A stretch of DNA of 64,000 bases from Leptospira interrogans serovar Manilae (lineage in GTDB: Bacteria; Spirochaetota; Leptospiria; Leptospirales; Leptospiraceae). The notes under the pieces are model-generated. The model did no database searches and was not told where the DNA came from. It saw only the letters and a list, made by a program, of their open reading frames with translations. The position numbers and the translations under genes were made by a program. The DNA lies in NCBI GenBank assembly GCA_945887855.1, contig CAMCZP010000007.1, forward strand, positions 1 through 64,000. The letters run 5' to 3'. Shown here piece after piece: positions 22,484 to 34,567 of this stretch (within the stretch, counting starts at the first letter, position 1; the number at the start of each line of letters is the position of its first letter).

Positions 22484-23366
22484 TTGTGTTCAGGATTTTG
22501 CGTATGTATAGTTTGGGAAGAGAATTTTTAAAGTTTGGAACAGGATTTGTTCCTTGGGAAATTTTCTCTTCCCCTATAAAATTATTTATCTCCATAGAAA
22601 TTTCAAAATCATAAAAAGAAAATAGTGTGATTGGATTGGCATCTTTTAAAAAACCAAAGATATACTCAGTTGGTGATTGAATTTTTGAATATAAACTCCC
22701 TAAGGGAGATACAAACTCTGTAAACGAAACTTTTGAAAGCATTCCTGTTCCCTCCTCAAAGTTTCTCCAAAGCAAAGGCTTTTTATTCTCAATTACCCAT
22801 TCTTCTAATTTCCAGAGGGAATATTCCTTTTTGGGTATATATACAATTTTTTCTAAAACATCTGACTCTATGTACTCTTGAGGAGATTTTAAATCCATAA
22901 GACTCTCCAGGTCATTCCCAAACCTAGTCCGAGTAAAAACCTTATCCAGTTCAACCTCAATGGAATTTCCTCTTTCTTTGCGGACAAAAGAACCAAAATA
23001 AATCTTTTCGGAAAGGGAGTACTTTGGTAGGTCCGCCTTAAAGATTGCTTTTGATATTTTTATAGAATTAGGAGAAATCGAAGAGAGAATGAACTCTCCA
23101 ATGATTGCATTTGGAAAAATACTTCCTTGTCTAAGTACAAGAACTGATCCCTTTTGGGTAAATTTTTCTGAGTAAATGGAGAGTTTATTTTGAGGGTTTG
23201 TGTTAGAAAAAACAACATGTGTTTTTGATACGGACTGGGGAGGAATGGGATCCTTGCTCTGAAATTTTCCTCCAGAGCAATTTAATAAATATTGAAGAAA
23301 ATACACTAATATTATATGAAAAAGGATATTTTTATATGATTTTTTGATCTTATCTATGTTTTTCAT
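22473..23366 (-). CDS. Putative lipoprotein, unknown function
   Basis: N-terminal hydrophobic segment ending in LLNC lipobox-like site; no known domain recognised. Confidence 0.7.
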   Translation of the reverse strand: MKNIDKIKKSYKNILFHIILVYFLQYLLNCSGGKFQSKDPIPPQSVSKTHVVFSNTNPQNKLSIYSEKFTQKGSVLVLRQGSIFPNAIIGEFILSSISPNSIKISKAIFKADLPKYSLSEKIYFGSFVRKERGNSIEVELDKVFTRTRFGNDLESLMDLKSPQEYIESDVLEKIVYIPKKEYSLWKLEEWVIENKKPLLWRNFEEGTGMLSKVSFTEFVSPLGSLYSKIQSPTEYIFGFLKDANPITLFSFYDFEISMEINNFIGEEKISQGTNPVPNFKNSLPKLYIRKILNTNGN

Positions 23367-23438
23367 TGTTTATTAACCATTTTCACCTATTTTTAATTAT
23401 CCAAATCTACTCTTACTAGAGTAAGAATATTAAAAGAG

Positions 23439-23467
23439 TTGACAAGCAGAATAGGTCTTTTTAAAAA
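23439..23467 (+). promoter_or_regulatory. Candidate sigma70-type promoter
   Basis: TTGACA (23439-23444), 17-nt spacer, TAAAAA (23462-23467) directly upstream of the topoisomerase A-like gene. Confidence 0.4.
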
Positions 23468-23477
23468 CGGCTCAAAG

Positions 23478-24863
23478 ATGAAAAATAATGTGACAGAAAA
23501 TCAAATGGAAGACCTGCCGAAAATGACCTTCGAAGACCAGGTTAACGATGACCAGAGGAAATATTCCCGGTACGTATGTGACTCCAGAGCCATACCTCAT
23601 GAGATTGATGGACTGAAACCTGTCCAAAGACGAATCCTTTGGTCTATGTGGAATAGCGATGCCAGAAATAGATACACCAAGACTGTAAAAGTAGCGGGGC
23701 TTGCCATGGGATTTCACCCACATGGTGACAGATCCATCCAGGATGCACTCTCTGCTATGGCCCAAGACTTTACATTTGCAAATAATATTCCCCTAGTGAG
23801 TGGAGAAGGAACCTTTGGGGACGTCTTAGACCCTGCAGCCATTGCATCTCCTCGATACACAGAAGTGAAACTAAGTGACTTCTCAAAGGATTTGGGTTTT
23901 TTTGAAAGCTTACCCGATATCGACTATGTAAAAAACTACGATGAAACCGAAGAAGAACCTATTCATTTTGTGGGAAAAGTGCCAACCGTACTTTTAAACA
24001 ATATCCAGGGAATAGCAACGGGTTTCAGATGCTTTATCCCCGCACACAAACTTGGAGATATCATTGATTCTCAAGTGTCCTATCTAAAAACGGGAAAAAC
24101 TAAAAAGCTTAAGCCCTGGTACAAAGAGTTCAATGGTGAACTCAGAATGTCCAAGAACGACAATGGTTCGGAAGTTATGACCACTACCTTTGCATTTAGG
24201 TGGGAGGGAGAATCTTTATACTTAACAGATGCTCCCATGTCTTGGAATAGAGAAAAAGTAGTCAATTATTTAGATGACCTCATTGAAAAGAAGGATAGTT
24301 GGCTTAAAGACTATATGGATCATTCCAGCCAGAAATTTAAAATTGAGCTCATTTACAAGCGCGGAGAAAAGCCTTCAGACCTGCAAATCAAGGAAGTACT
24401 CAGCAAGGAACATTCAGAAGTACTGACATACAATGTAATTACCCATGAGGGAAGACTCAGGAATGTTACTCCAGATGAAATTATAAAACGATTCTGTGAG
24501 TTTCGTAAAACACATTTGATAAGGCGTTTTAAAAGGTTAGCAGGATTAGAGCAAGAAAAAATTGACCGTAATTCAGAGTTAATAAGATTTATTAAAGAAA
24601 AATGGAATCAAAAAGTAACTACTATCAAATCTAAATCTGATTTTGAAGACCAATTAAAATCTGCTAAGTTTACCTTTTTTGAGTGGCTTTCTTCAATCCC
24701 TGTGTATCGTATGACGCTTGATGAAGTAAGAAAGTGTGAAGAAGCAATTATAGAAGCAAAAACTAGGTTTGATGAATACACTGCACTGTATAAAAAAGAT
24801 GATAAGCTAGTTGCATTTATGGTAAATGAGCTAGGTGAATTGAAAAATAAGTGGGATAAATAA
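23478..24863 (+). CDS. Type IIA topoisomerase A-like subunit lacking a C-terminal beta-pinwheel
   Basis: [52 protein letters not shown] (catalytic Tyr context). About 460 aa. The track starts at TTG 23439, which overlaps a likely -35 box; ATG 23478 or 23505 is more likely. Confidence 0.88.
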   Translation: MKNNVTENQMEDLPKMTFEDQVNDDQRKYSRYVCDSRAIPHEIDGLKPVQRRILWSMWNSDARNRYTKTVKVAGLAMGFHPHGDRSIQDALSAMAQDFTFANNIPLVSGEGTFGDVLDPAAIASPRYTEVKLSDFSKDLGFFESLPDIDYVKNYDETEEEPIHFVGKVPTVLLNNIQGIATGFRCFIPAHKLGDIIDSQVSYLKTGKTKKLKPWYKEFNGELRMSKNDNGSEVMTTTFAFRWEGESLYLTDAPMSWNREKVVNYLDDLIEKKDSWLKDYMDHSSQKFKIELIYKRGEKPSDLQIKEVLSKEHSEVLTYNVITHEGRLRNVTPDEIIKRFCEFRKTHLIRRFKRLAGLEQEKIDRNSELIRFIKEKWNQKVTTIKSKSDFEDQLKSAKFTFFEWLSSIPVYRMTLDEVRKCEEAIIEAKTRFDEYTALYKKDDKLVAFMVNELGELKNKWDK

Positions 24864-24874
24864 TAGGAATAAAT

Positions 24875-26986
24875 ATGAAGACAGATGAATCCAAGCAAGC
24901 TAGAAATTTTAAAAAATTATCCAATGTAGAGCATGTTCGCATGCGCACTGGGATGTGGCTCGGACAAAACTCTCTTTCCACTTTTGAGCAGCACTTTTTT
25001 AAAGCTGTAGGCGAAATTTATGAAATTTCGCATGAAGAAATAAATGATATTCCTGCAAAATTAAAATGCCTAGATGAGGCTTGTATGAATGCAGTGGATG
25101 AATATCGAAAAAATCTTAATGATAAAAATATTGCTGCTAAAGATAAAATGTCAAAATTGATGGTTGGTCTATCAACTGATCAAAAACGTATTACAGTAGA
25201 AGATAATGGAAGGGGAATTCCTTCTAATAATGCAGAGGGTGTTTACCTTCATTTGATGTATGGCGAAAATTTTGATGATAAAGTAAAAGAAGACCACGTA
25301 GCCGGACAGAACGGAGTTGGAATTAGTTTGGTTCGAATGGTATCTGCTTTCTTTAAGGTAGAAACAGCCAATGGAGGTAAGTTGTACAAAAAGCAATTTA
25401 CTTTGGCTGATGAAGTAAAAAAACAAATTAAAAGCTATAAACTTCCAGTAGATATAACAGAAAAATCCTTTTTGTACTTTGATGAGCATGGATCTTTCAA
25501 AGAAAGTACGTTTTTTTCTAAAGACCAATTTAGCAAACTTGAACCCTTGCTAGAAAAAAACAATATGATAGAAAGTATAAAACCTTGCGGGGATAGGCAT
25601 GGAACAAGAGTTGAGTTTGAGTTAGACCCAAAGTACTTCAATGATTTAGATATTAAATTCAATGTCGATCTACTTAAGCAATACTTACAAGATATTGCAA
25701 TGACCAATCCCGGATTGGAAATTCAATTTATCCATAAAAACAAAACAGAAAAGTATAAATTCAAAAAAGGTCTAGAAGAAATTTTTGCGAGCTCAGATCT
25801 TACATATTACAAAATGGATTATGTAGATACATCTTCTGTCTCACAAATCAATATGGAGACCTATGCAGTTATTGGACAAAATAAGACACTAGCCTGGGTA
25901 AACTCAAACTTTGCCGTTCAAGGTGGTTCTGCTATTGAATATTTAGAAAATAGAATTTGTGATGAAGTCAGAAAGAAATCTCAAATTACCGCTCTAGAAA
26001 AAAAACTAAAAACTCAGTGCACCCGTAATGATGTTAGAAACTGTTTTCATATGTATGTCAATTTACGAATATTAAATCCAAGGTTTAAATCCCAAGATAA
26101 ATCCTATCTCATCAATGACTTGAATGAGGACATGAGAAAAGCAGTTGATAAGCATTTAGACAAGTTAATAAAAAAAACTAACTTGCTAGAAGAAGTCAAA
26201 ATGCAAATGGAAAAAAGAACCCAATTGAAAGAATTGGAAGATGCTCAAAAAGGATTGCGAAGGGCATCTAAAAATAATATCCCCAAGCTGATGCCACCCA
26301 CAGGAAAACCGTCAGACATAGGAAGAGTTCTTTTTGTTGCTGAAGGAGACTCAGCTATTGCAGGATTACGACCTGCACGCAATCCAAAGCTTCACGGTCT
26401 ATTTCCACTTCGGGGTAAGCCTATGAACTGCAAAGGAATTAGCTTGGCGAAGGCTTTGGCAAATGAAGAATTAAAAAATATAGTTGCTATCCTTGGCTTA
26501 CCACTAGATGGAAAAGTTAAATCAGTTAGTGAATTAAATTATGATAAAATAAGCATAATTACAGATGCTGATTTTGATGGATATGCAATACGAAGCCTTA
26601 TGCTTTCTTTTTTTTATGAGTATTGGCCAGAACTATTTGATCTAGGTGTTATTCATTTTTCATCCGCTCCATTGTATGAGGTTGATATAAAATGGAAAGA
26701 TGGAAAAAAGGAAACAATTTTCTGCACAGATGATAAAGATTATACTGATCTTATTGAAAGATTAAAAAAGGGAAATGGAGACATTACCCGTAAAAAAAGA
26801 AACAAAGGTTTAGGTGAAACTTCTAAAGAAGCAATGAAATTTGCTGTAGATAATTGTATGACAAAGATTGTTATCTTTAATAAAAAATCTGCGGACAAAA
26901 CTCAATTGCTCTGGTTTCACAAAGACTACGCCGAACAAAGAAGAACTGCTATCTCTGAATATGCAATGAGTGTAGTTGAAGATTAA
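24875..26986 (+). CDS. Type IIA topoisomerase B-like subunit (GHKL ATPase + TOPRIM)
   Basis: [71 protein letters not shown] and [14 protein letters not shown]. Confidence 0.92.
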   Translation: MKTDESKQARNFKKLSNVEHVRMRTGMWLGQNSLSTFEQHFFKAVGEIYEISHEEINDIPAKLKCLDEACMNAVDEYRKNLNDKNIAAKDKMSKLMVGLSTDQKRITVEDNGRGIPSNNAEGVYLHLMYGENFDDKVKEDHVAGQNGVGISLVRMVSAFFKVETANGGKLYKKQFTLADEVKKQIKSYKLPVDITEKSFLYFDEHGSFKESTFFSKDQFSKLEPLLEKNNMIESIKPCGDRHGTRVEFELDPKYFNDLDIKFNVDLLKQYLQDIAMTNPGLEIQFIHKNKTEKYKFKKGLEEIFASSDLTYYKMDYVDTSSVSQINMETYAVIGQNKTLAWVNSNFAVQGGSAIEYLENRICDEVRKKSQITALEKKLKTQCTRNDVRNCFHMYVNLRILNPRFKSQDKSYLINDLNEDMRKAVDKHLDKLIKKTNLLEEVKMQMEKRTQLKELEDAQKGLRRASKNNIPKLMPPTGKPSDIGRVLFVAEGDSAIAGLRPARNPKLHGLFPLRGKPMNCKGISLAKALANEELKNIVAILGLPLDGKVKSVSELNYDKISIITDADFDGYAIRSLMLSFFYEYWPELFDLGVIHFSSAPLYEVDIKWKDGKKETIFCTDDKDYTDLIERLKKGNGDITRKKRNKGLGETSKEAMKFAVDNCMTKIVIFNKKSADKTQLLWFHKDYAEQRRTAISEYAMSVVED

Positions 26987-27071
26987 AAATTCTAAATTTA
27001 AAGCTTTACACAATTAGTTTTTTTATTTTAATATCAAATTATTGAAAAGTTTTTTACTTTTTGGAGGATTT

Positions 27072-27554
27072 ATGTTCAGATTATTCTTAGTTTTTGTTTC
27101 TATCCAGTTTTGGAATTGTGCCATCTTCACTTCCGTATCCAATTCTTCTCAGTCCATAAATTCTATCTCTACAAGTGTTCAATCCATCTCCACATCCCTA
27201 AATTCAATCTCCAGTATCTCCTCTTCCTTGGGATCTATCAGTGGCTCTTCCTCTGGAAAAAAAGATAAAGAAAAAGATGCCCTGTACCAAAAAGATGTCA
27301 GAGATCTAACCTTTCTAATTGTTCAATCAAACCAAGATTCTGACTTTACACATGAAATCCAAACCCTCGCATTCCGTCATGGGCTTTCCGATTGGAAAAA
27401 CATTGAAAGTTCATTTTTGGGTATAGGAGAGGGCTTAAAAAAGGCGGGAGTAAAAGAAACCGAGTTTTCAAATATTGCAAAAGGAATTTCTAAGTATCCA
27501 AAACACTTCCAACTACTTTTGAGTGGCTACAAAGGATCTAACCATAAAATATAA
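27072..27554 (+). CDS. Putative lipoprotein with Ser-rich repetitive segment
   Basis: GGAGG upstream of ATG 27072 (track starts at TTG 27042); MFRLFLVFVSIQFWNC lipobox-like; SINSISTSVQSISTSLNSISSISSSLGSISGSSSG. Confidence 0.7.
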   Translation: MFRLFLVFVSIQFWNCAIFTSVSNSSQSINSISTSVQSISTSLNSISSISSSLGSISGSSSGKKDKEKDALYQKDVRDLTFLIVQSNQDSDFTHEIQTLAFRHGLSDWKNIESSFLGIGEGLKKAGVKETEFSNIAKGISKYPKHFQLLLSGYKGSNHKI

Positions 27555-27557
27555 AAG

Positions 27558-27595
27558 AAGCTTTTAAGGGGATTCTCCTCTTTTTTTAAAACTTC
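27558..27595 (+). terminator. Candidate intrinsic terminator
   Basis: GAAGCTTTTAAGGGGATTCTCCTCTTTTTTTAAAACTTC: AGGGGA/TCCTCT stem (one G-U) followed by T7, with outer arms also complementary. Confidence 0.45.
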
Positions 27596-27613
27596 ACTTA
27601 TTCTTTTCAGAAA

Positions 27614-28330
27614 GTGATCGATCATTTAAATATGAAGATCACTGATATAACTCCTACCTTTTTTCAAAATCGTCCCTTAGAAGATTCAGAGCTTCACTTC
27701 AAAGGTCATGGTAAACTTGAATCTGCATCAGAAAGCTCTTCCATACTACATGTCATATCACATGAGCTTGGTCATGTGGCAGAATTCAAAGCACAGGCAA
27801 TTCGGGATAAAACAGAAATTCGTAGTATAGATATGAAGATCCATTTTGAATTTCGAGATGGACGATTAGTAGCAGTTGGTGGAAATACGAAAATGACTTC
27901 AGTTGAAAAAAATCCAATTCCTGATGAAATAGGAAGACAAATGGATCTTTTTCCGACTAATTCATCCATCCCCCCCAAAGAAATGCTACCTTCTATGGAA
28001 AAAATTTCCGAGGAAGCTATTTTACAAGAAAAATTAAATCTCATCCAAAATGAATTAAAAAGTATCTTAAACAAAGCGTACTACAGAGATATATACAATC
28101 GAGAAGTTGAAGATGATAAGGACTTTAGAAAACAAGCAAACTATCGCGAGATTAGAAATCGTCTTCAAAAAGAGCTGGATGAGCTTCGAAGAAGGGTTGA
28201 TGCAGAAAAATCCAAAGAATTGCTCCTAAAAGTTGCAGAAATGCAAAATAACCTTAAGACAGGATTTATTAACCCGGAAGATATCAATGTTTTAGTTTCA
28301 TCAGAAAAACATCTGGATTTAATTGCCTAA
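27614..28330 (+). CDS. SprA-related / HExxH putative metalloprotease-like protein
   Basis: SHELGHVAEFKAQAIRDKTEIRSIDMKIHFEFRDGRLVAVGGNTKM resembles SprA-type HExxH...DGxxxAVGGE layout; coiled-coil C-terminus. GTG 27614 or ATG 27632 start. Confidence 0.6.
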   Translation: MIDHLNMKITDITPTFFQNRPLEDSELHFKGHGKLESASESSSILHVISHELGHVAEFKAQAIRDKTEIRSIDMKIHFEFRDGRLVAVGGNTKMTSVEKNPIPDEIGRQMDLFPTNSSIPPKEMLPSMEKISEEAILQEKLNLIQNELKSILNKAYYRDIYNREVEDDKDFRKQANYREIRNRLQKELDELRRRVDAEKSKELLLKVAEMQNNLKTGFINPEDINVLVSSEKHLDLIA

Positions 28331-28917
28331 AGAGTTTTCAAAAGGTCTCTCATATTCTGTATGCTTGATTCATTTTTAACTGATGAATGTATAACAAATA
28401 GTCCTTCAAATTCTTCTGTAAGTTCTATAGTTTCTTTTTTAAGTCCTGCCATTTCTTTTTGATTTAATTTGTCTGTTTTTGTTCGTAGTACAACTGGTTG
28501 GATATTTTTTACTAAGCAAGTATCGATAAGATTTTTTTCATCGTCAGGTAAGGGTCTTGCTGAATCACAGAGTATAAATAACATTTTTAGAGTATCTACC
28601 GTGTTTAAATATCCATTCACAGCCTCTATCATATAATCCCTAACAGAATGAGATGCTTTTGCATATCCAAAACCCGGTAAGTCCACTAAAAATATGCGTC
28701 TATTCAATAGGAAAAAATTTAGGCTTCTAGTCTTACCCGGTGTGGAAGATGTGTGAACTAAATCTTTCTTACCTACAATGGCATTTATGATACTTGATTT
28801 GCCTGCATTTGATCTTCCACAGAAGGCTGCTTGTGGCATAGATCTGTTTTGTGGGATTTTATTAGGGTCATGGTGGGACGAATGAAATTCTATACTCTCA
28901 ATCCAAGGATCAATCAT
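28327..28917 (-). CDS. engB: Ribosome biogenesis GTP-binding protein EngB/YsxC
   Basis: CGRSNAGKSSIINAI, TPGKTRSLNFF, DLPGFGYAKAS, RTKTDKLN. Confidence 0.95.
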   Translation of the reverse strand: MIDPWIESIEFHSSHHDPNKIPQNRSMPQAAFCGRSNAGKSSIINAIVGKKDLVHTSSTPGKTRSLNFFLLNRRIFLVDLPGFGYAKASHSVRDYMIEAVNGYLNTVDTLKMLFILCDSARPLPDDEKNLIDTCLVKNIQPVVLRTKTDKLNQKEMAGLKKETIELTEEFEGLFVIHSSVKNESSIQNMRDLLKTL

Positions 28918-28920
28918 GAT

Positions 28921-30182
<1,262 letters not shown>

Positions 30183-30186
<4 letters not shown>

Positions 30187-31955
30187 ACCAATCGTTTCAT
30201 GGATACTAGAGTAATATCATCATGTTGTGAATTGCCTGCTGCAAAAACCTTTAAATCCTCATAAATTTTTATTAAAATTTCTTTTGCATCAAAATTTTGA
30301 TGCTTTTTAAACGACTCAATAAGTCTCTCTTCTTCGTATTGTTCTAATTTTGAATTTGTGCATTCAGTGATACCATCAGTATAAAGAAGCAAAGAATCAC
30401 CTATTTCCATACTTATCTCACCTGGAGATTCAGGTATATCAGAAGATATTCCCAATACCATCCCGCCTGTAGGAATAATTTCAACTTCACTAGTCTTACA
30501 ACGATAAATTAAAATATTGCCATGCCCTCCTCCTGCAAAATAAACTTTATTTTCATTACAATTTAATTTCAATAATGTCAATGACATAAATCTTAAAATA
30601 ACTGAGTTCTTATAATTGTTATAAAGATATGCATTTAAATCATTTAATATTTCCATCAATGTAAGTTTACGTCTAATGATACTATGTATGATGGTTCTGG
30701 CAGTTGCCATTACCATACCTGCAGGCACACCCTTTCCAGAGACATCCCCTATAGCAAAAGTAACTTCTTTCATATCTGGACTTGGCAAAAAATCATAATA
30801 ATCCCCTCCAATCTCCCTGGCGGGAATCATAAATCCTCCAAATTCATACCCTTCCACAAGAGGAGTTTCTCTTGGAAGAAGATTCATTTGGATATCAGAG
30901 GCAATCTCTACTTCTTTTTCTAATCTCTCTTGGTTGGCCATCCTATGGTACAAATATGAATTATCAATTGTGATTTTGACTACTTCGGAAAATGCTTTTG
31001 TAATACTAATTTCATCATTTGAAAATAATCTCAATGAATTCCTTCCAAATAGAAAAGTATAACGAGTGTCCTGTAGTTCAAAAGTGGGAAGGGCTATAAT
31101 TTCTCTTCCATGAAATCCTATCCTTCCTGAGAATTTGATATCTCTAAAATTAAAAAATGTAGGTTCCTTACAATCCATTAAAAAAGAGGATTCATTTTTT
31201 TCTTCTTCAGTCAAATGAATCTGACTTAGATCCAACTCTCCCCCATGCTTATAAAGCTTGCTTACAAACATTGAATCTTTTTTTTGTATACTTATAACAA
31301 GTAAATATAAGTTAGCATCTATTATACCTGAAACAGCGAGGAGAGTCATCTTAAGTATCTCCTGCGTATTATCCATATATAGTTTATTAAGTGTTAGACT
31401 TGATTCATGTAAATTTTTATATTTTTCATATTTAGAATTAATATCTTTATTTTTAATTATACTATAAACTGTATGTGATACATACTCTAAAAAAATTTTA
31501 AATTCCTCTTCCTTTTTTAAAAAAACTTCACTTTCTTCACTAGAAAAAAAATCTATAGAAATAAGCCCAAGTTTTCTACCCTTGTATTGAATGGGGTATA
31601 AAAAATGATTGGTAGTTCCCGTTAGGCTAAAATAAACCTTAAAATATTTAAATGTCTCTTTAAGTTTTTTTCCATCTAAACGAGATACATCCTCAGAAAA
31701 AAATGCCTTGTTATACGGATGATCTTCTTCCAAATGAGAGATGTATAGCTTAGAATAAACAGTTTGGTTTAATTTTTTATTGGATATAGCTCTCAATCCA
31801 AGAGAGTTTTGGTCATGATCAAATTCAAAATAACTTGCGTTTTTGTGACTAAAATGACCCTTTATAAAATCTAAGCATCTATAATAAAATTCTTCTAAGT
31901 TTAAATCAGGATCAAGTACATTTAGCAAATCTCTATTGACTACAAACTCATCCAA
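30183..31955 (-). CDS. GAF-containing SpoIIE-type PP2C serine phosphatase (RsbU-like)
   Basis: EIGGDYYDFLP, FAIGDVSGKGVPAGMVMATART, LLLYTDGITEC, HDDITLVSMK; two upstream sensory-domain-like regions. Confidence 0.93.
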
Positions 31956-31971
31956 TGGAATTCCCTACTCT

Positions 31972-33891
31972 CTATGAACCATGATTTGAATCAAAAATGT
32001 AGGCTATGGATTGAAAAGGTTCCATTCTCAAAGTCAATGTGGAAGTATCTTTATCAAATTGATAATTTAAGAACTTCTCCCCTGACCATAGCTCATTTTC
32101 AGTTTCAAAAGGGAGATTTGAAGTAGGAAATTGTAAGGTAAACTCAGATGACTTTGGCTCTGGATTCCAAAATCCAAATGCACCACCTGAATTATAATAA
32201 CCCCTAGGAAACTTATAGTTCATAAATCCAAGGGGAATGGAAGGACTAGCCTGGCATTTTTTACTCAAAAGCAAAGCTTTTTCTAATATTGGCAATCGAT
32301 TGGTATCTATTGATGATAGATTGTCACTGATCAATAGCATTCCCCCGGAGAGTCCCATCACTGTAGCCATTAAGAGAGTTTGGTTGTATGACATTTTATT
32401 TTTATCTTTCCGAATGATTAGACAGTCCGGATCATTTAACCAAAGATTTCTGTGCATAAAAGATCTATTCAAGGTATTAATTAGGGCTTTTTCTGTGCAG
32501 AGAGCATGTTTGTCTCTCAACCAATTGCGAGAAGTTTCAGAACCCCAAAATGGCGTTACATCACAACCTATTCTCATCCCATCAAAATATCCTATAGATG
32601 GAATCAGGGGAGCACCACAGCCCAATAAAAATGTATTTTTTCCTACTATTTTTCGGATCATTTCCAGAGATTGCCTATATCTCTGCGAGGGACTTAATTT
32701 TGTATTATAACTAACACCATCCAAAAGGCCAGCATATAAAAAATCTAATTTTAAATAGGAATATCCCCAATCTTTTGATATTGTTTTAAATACAGTTTCC
32801 AAATAATCTATAGCAATGGGATGGGTGATATCCAGACAATAGGTATTGGAGAATCCCCAGATTGGTTGAAAAATAGCAGGGATTGGTTCACCTTTTTCAT
32901 CTTTCAAGACAGCTTCCGGATAAAGTTGAAAAAAAGATGATCTTTCCCTGACTAGATAAGGTGCCAACCAAATCCCCGGTTTCAAGCCTACCTTTTTGAT
33001 CTCGTCTGCTAAAAATTGCATTCCTGCAGGAAATTTTGAGTTTGGAACTAACCACTCCCCTATTTCTTTTTGGTATCCATCATCTATTTGAAAAAACTCT
33101 ATTGGTAAGGATTTATTTTTAATCTCTCTGAGGTTGTCTAAAATTATTTTTTCTGAAATACTCGTATAATAGTAATACCATGAACACCATCCTGTAGGCA
33201 CTGGAGCTTCATTTTTTTTGACACCATTTTTTTTACCCAATTGTCTTGCATATTCTTCTAAAGCCAGGTAGGGATCAGAAGACAAGGGAATCATTTTTAT
33301 CTGAGTGAGAGGAACAGAATCCTTTCCTTTGAATTCCGGGGAAAAGTAAAGATCATAAATTATTTCAAAATTTGTGATGGTTCCCGTTGGGGAAAAAACA
33401 ACCCGAAATTTACAGTTTTGTTCAGATTGGTCTGCAACACCAAAAAGGTATCCTGACTTCGATTCACGATTCCATAAAACTACTAAGCCTTCACTGATAA
33501 AGTCACCAGATTTTCCAGAATGTTCTGTATAGGAGTTCTCTTGTGAAGTTTTCAGAAAACCTAAAAGAGGTGATTGATCTTTTTCAGTATGAGTATATAA
33601 TGTGCTAAATCCCCAAGATTGGTATCCATGTTGGAAAATTTCATAGGGAACGTCTGGATTTATGGTTGCTATAGAAAGGGTAATTGTAGTAAGCTTGAGT
33701 CCAACCGAAGGTCTGTGAAGGCTTTTCCAGGTCAATCCACCGGAAAAGAGAACCTCAGAAGAAGATTTCTTTTCAATTAGTTCAAGCTCAAATTGATTGT
33801 CACTCGAAATTTCAGTAATTTTTGATTGAAAGGAAAAATGAGTATTATATCTCTTACCAAATATTTGGTAATCTAGTCTGGCTGTGGTCAT
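31972..33891 (-). CDS. Alpha-galactosidase, GH36-like
   Basis: GWCSWYYYYTSI, FQIDDGYQKEIGEW, YLKLDFLYAG (nucleophile Asp context), GMRIGCDVTPFW (acid/base context). Confidence 0.92.
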   Translation of the reverse strand: MTTARLDYQIFGKRYNTHFSFQSKITEISSDNQFELELIEKKSSSEVLFSGGLTWKSLHRPSVGLKLTTITLSIATINPDVPYEIFQHGYQSWGFSTLYTHTEKDQSPLLGFLKTSQENSYTEHSGKSGDFISEGLVVLWNRESKSGYLFGVADQSEQNCKFRVVFSPTGTITNFEIIYDLYFSPEFKGKDSVPLTQIKMIPLSSDPYLALEEYARQLGKKNGVKKNEAPVPTGWCSWYYYYTSISEKIILDNLREIKNKSLPIEFFQIDDGYQKEIGEWLVPNSKFPAGMQFLADEIKKVGLKPGIWLAPYLVRERSSFFQLYPEAVLKDEKGEPIPAIFQPIWGFSNTYCLDITHPIAIDYLETVFKTISKDWGYSYLKLDFLYAGLLDGVSYNTKLSPSQRYRQSLEMIRKIVGKNTFLLGCGAPLIPSIGYFDGMRIGCDVTPFWGSETSRNWLRDKHALCTEKALINTLNRSFMHRNLWLNDPDCLIIRKDKNKMSYNQTLLMATVMGLSGGMLLISDNLSSIDTNRLPILEKALLLSKKCQASPSIPLGFMNYKFPRGYYNSGGAFGFWNPEPKSSEFTLQFPTSNLPFETENELWSGEKFLNYQFDKDTSTLTLRMEPFQSIAYIFDSNHGS

Positions 33892-33928
33892 CCGTAGCTT
33901 CCGTCAGGTCTTGTATAAATAGGAAAAT

Positions 33929-34567
33929 ATGCCTCAAAAACATTCAACAATAAAACCAAAAGTTTTTCAGGGAGACCTGGATGAAGAAACTTATGAACTG
34001 TATCTAAAAGACAATCGTTTAGCTGTTGATTGTGAAATGATGGGGCTAAACCCAAGAAGAGATCGTCTATGCGTAGTACAAACATGTGATTCAAGTAATC
34101 ATTTTAGTATTATACAAATATTGCAAGGGCAAAACTCAGCCCCCAGACTCCAAAAGCTTTTAGAAAACCCTGATATAGGCAAAGTATTTCACTTTGCGAG
34201 AATGGATATGCTTTTTTTAAACACTCATCTTGGAATCAAGGTCAATCCCATTTTTTGTACTAAAATAGCAAGTAAACTCTGTAGAACTTACACAGATAAA
34301 CATGGACTAAAAGATATTATACGTGAATTTTATGATGAAAATATGGATAAAAAGAACCAATCTAGCGATTGGGGAAAAAAGATTCTCACCAAAGACCAAC
34401 TGGAATACGCAGCAGAAGATGTAAGGTTTTTAGTATCTCTAGAGCAGATCCTTACAGAGATGTTAATAAGAGAAAAGAGATTTGAACTGGCAGAACAGTG
34501 CTTTCAGTTTGTTTCCACCCTTATACAATTAGATTTTTTGGAAATGAAAGATACTTTAGAACATTGA
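33929..34567 (+). CDS. rnd: Ribonuclease D-like 3'-5' exonuclease
   Basis: AVDCEMMGLNPRRDRLCVVQTCD, KVFHFARMDMLFL, YAAEDVRFLVSL. Confidence 0.9.
   Translation: MPQKHSTIKPKVFQGDLDEETYELYLKDNRLAVDCEMMGLNPRRDRLCVVQTCDSSNHFSIIQILQGQNSAPRLQKLLENPDIGKVFHFARMDMLFLNTHLGIKVNPIFCTKIASKLCRTYTDKHGLKDIIREFYDENMDKKNQSSDWGKKILTKDQLEYAAEDVRFLVSLEQILTEMLIREKRFELAEQCFQFVSTLIQLDFLEMKDTLEH

Noticed and set aside
34498-34567. Apparent 70-nt overlap between rnd and radA, considered as a frameshift fusion
   Set aside because: A TTG start at 34564 gives a normal RadA N-terminus (KKASKKFFCQSCGQEYSRWAGKCESCG) with a 4-nt overlap; no fusion needed.
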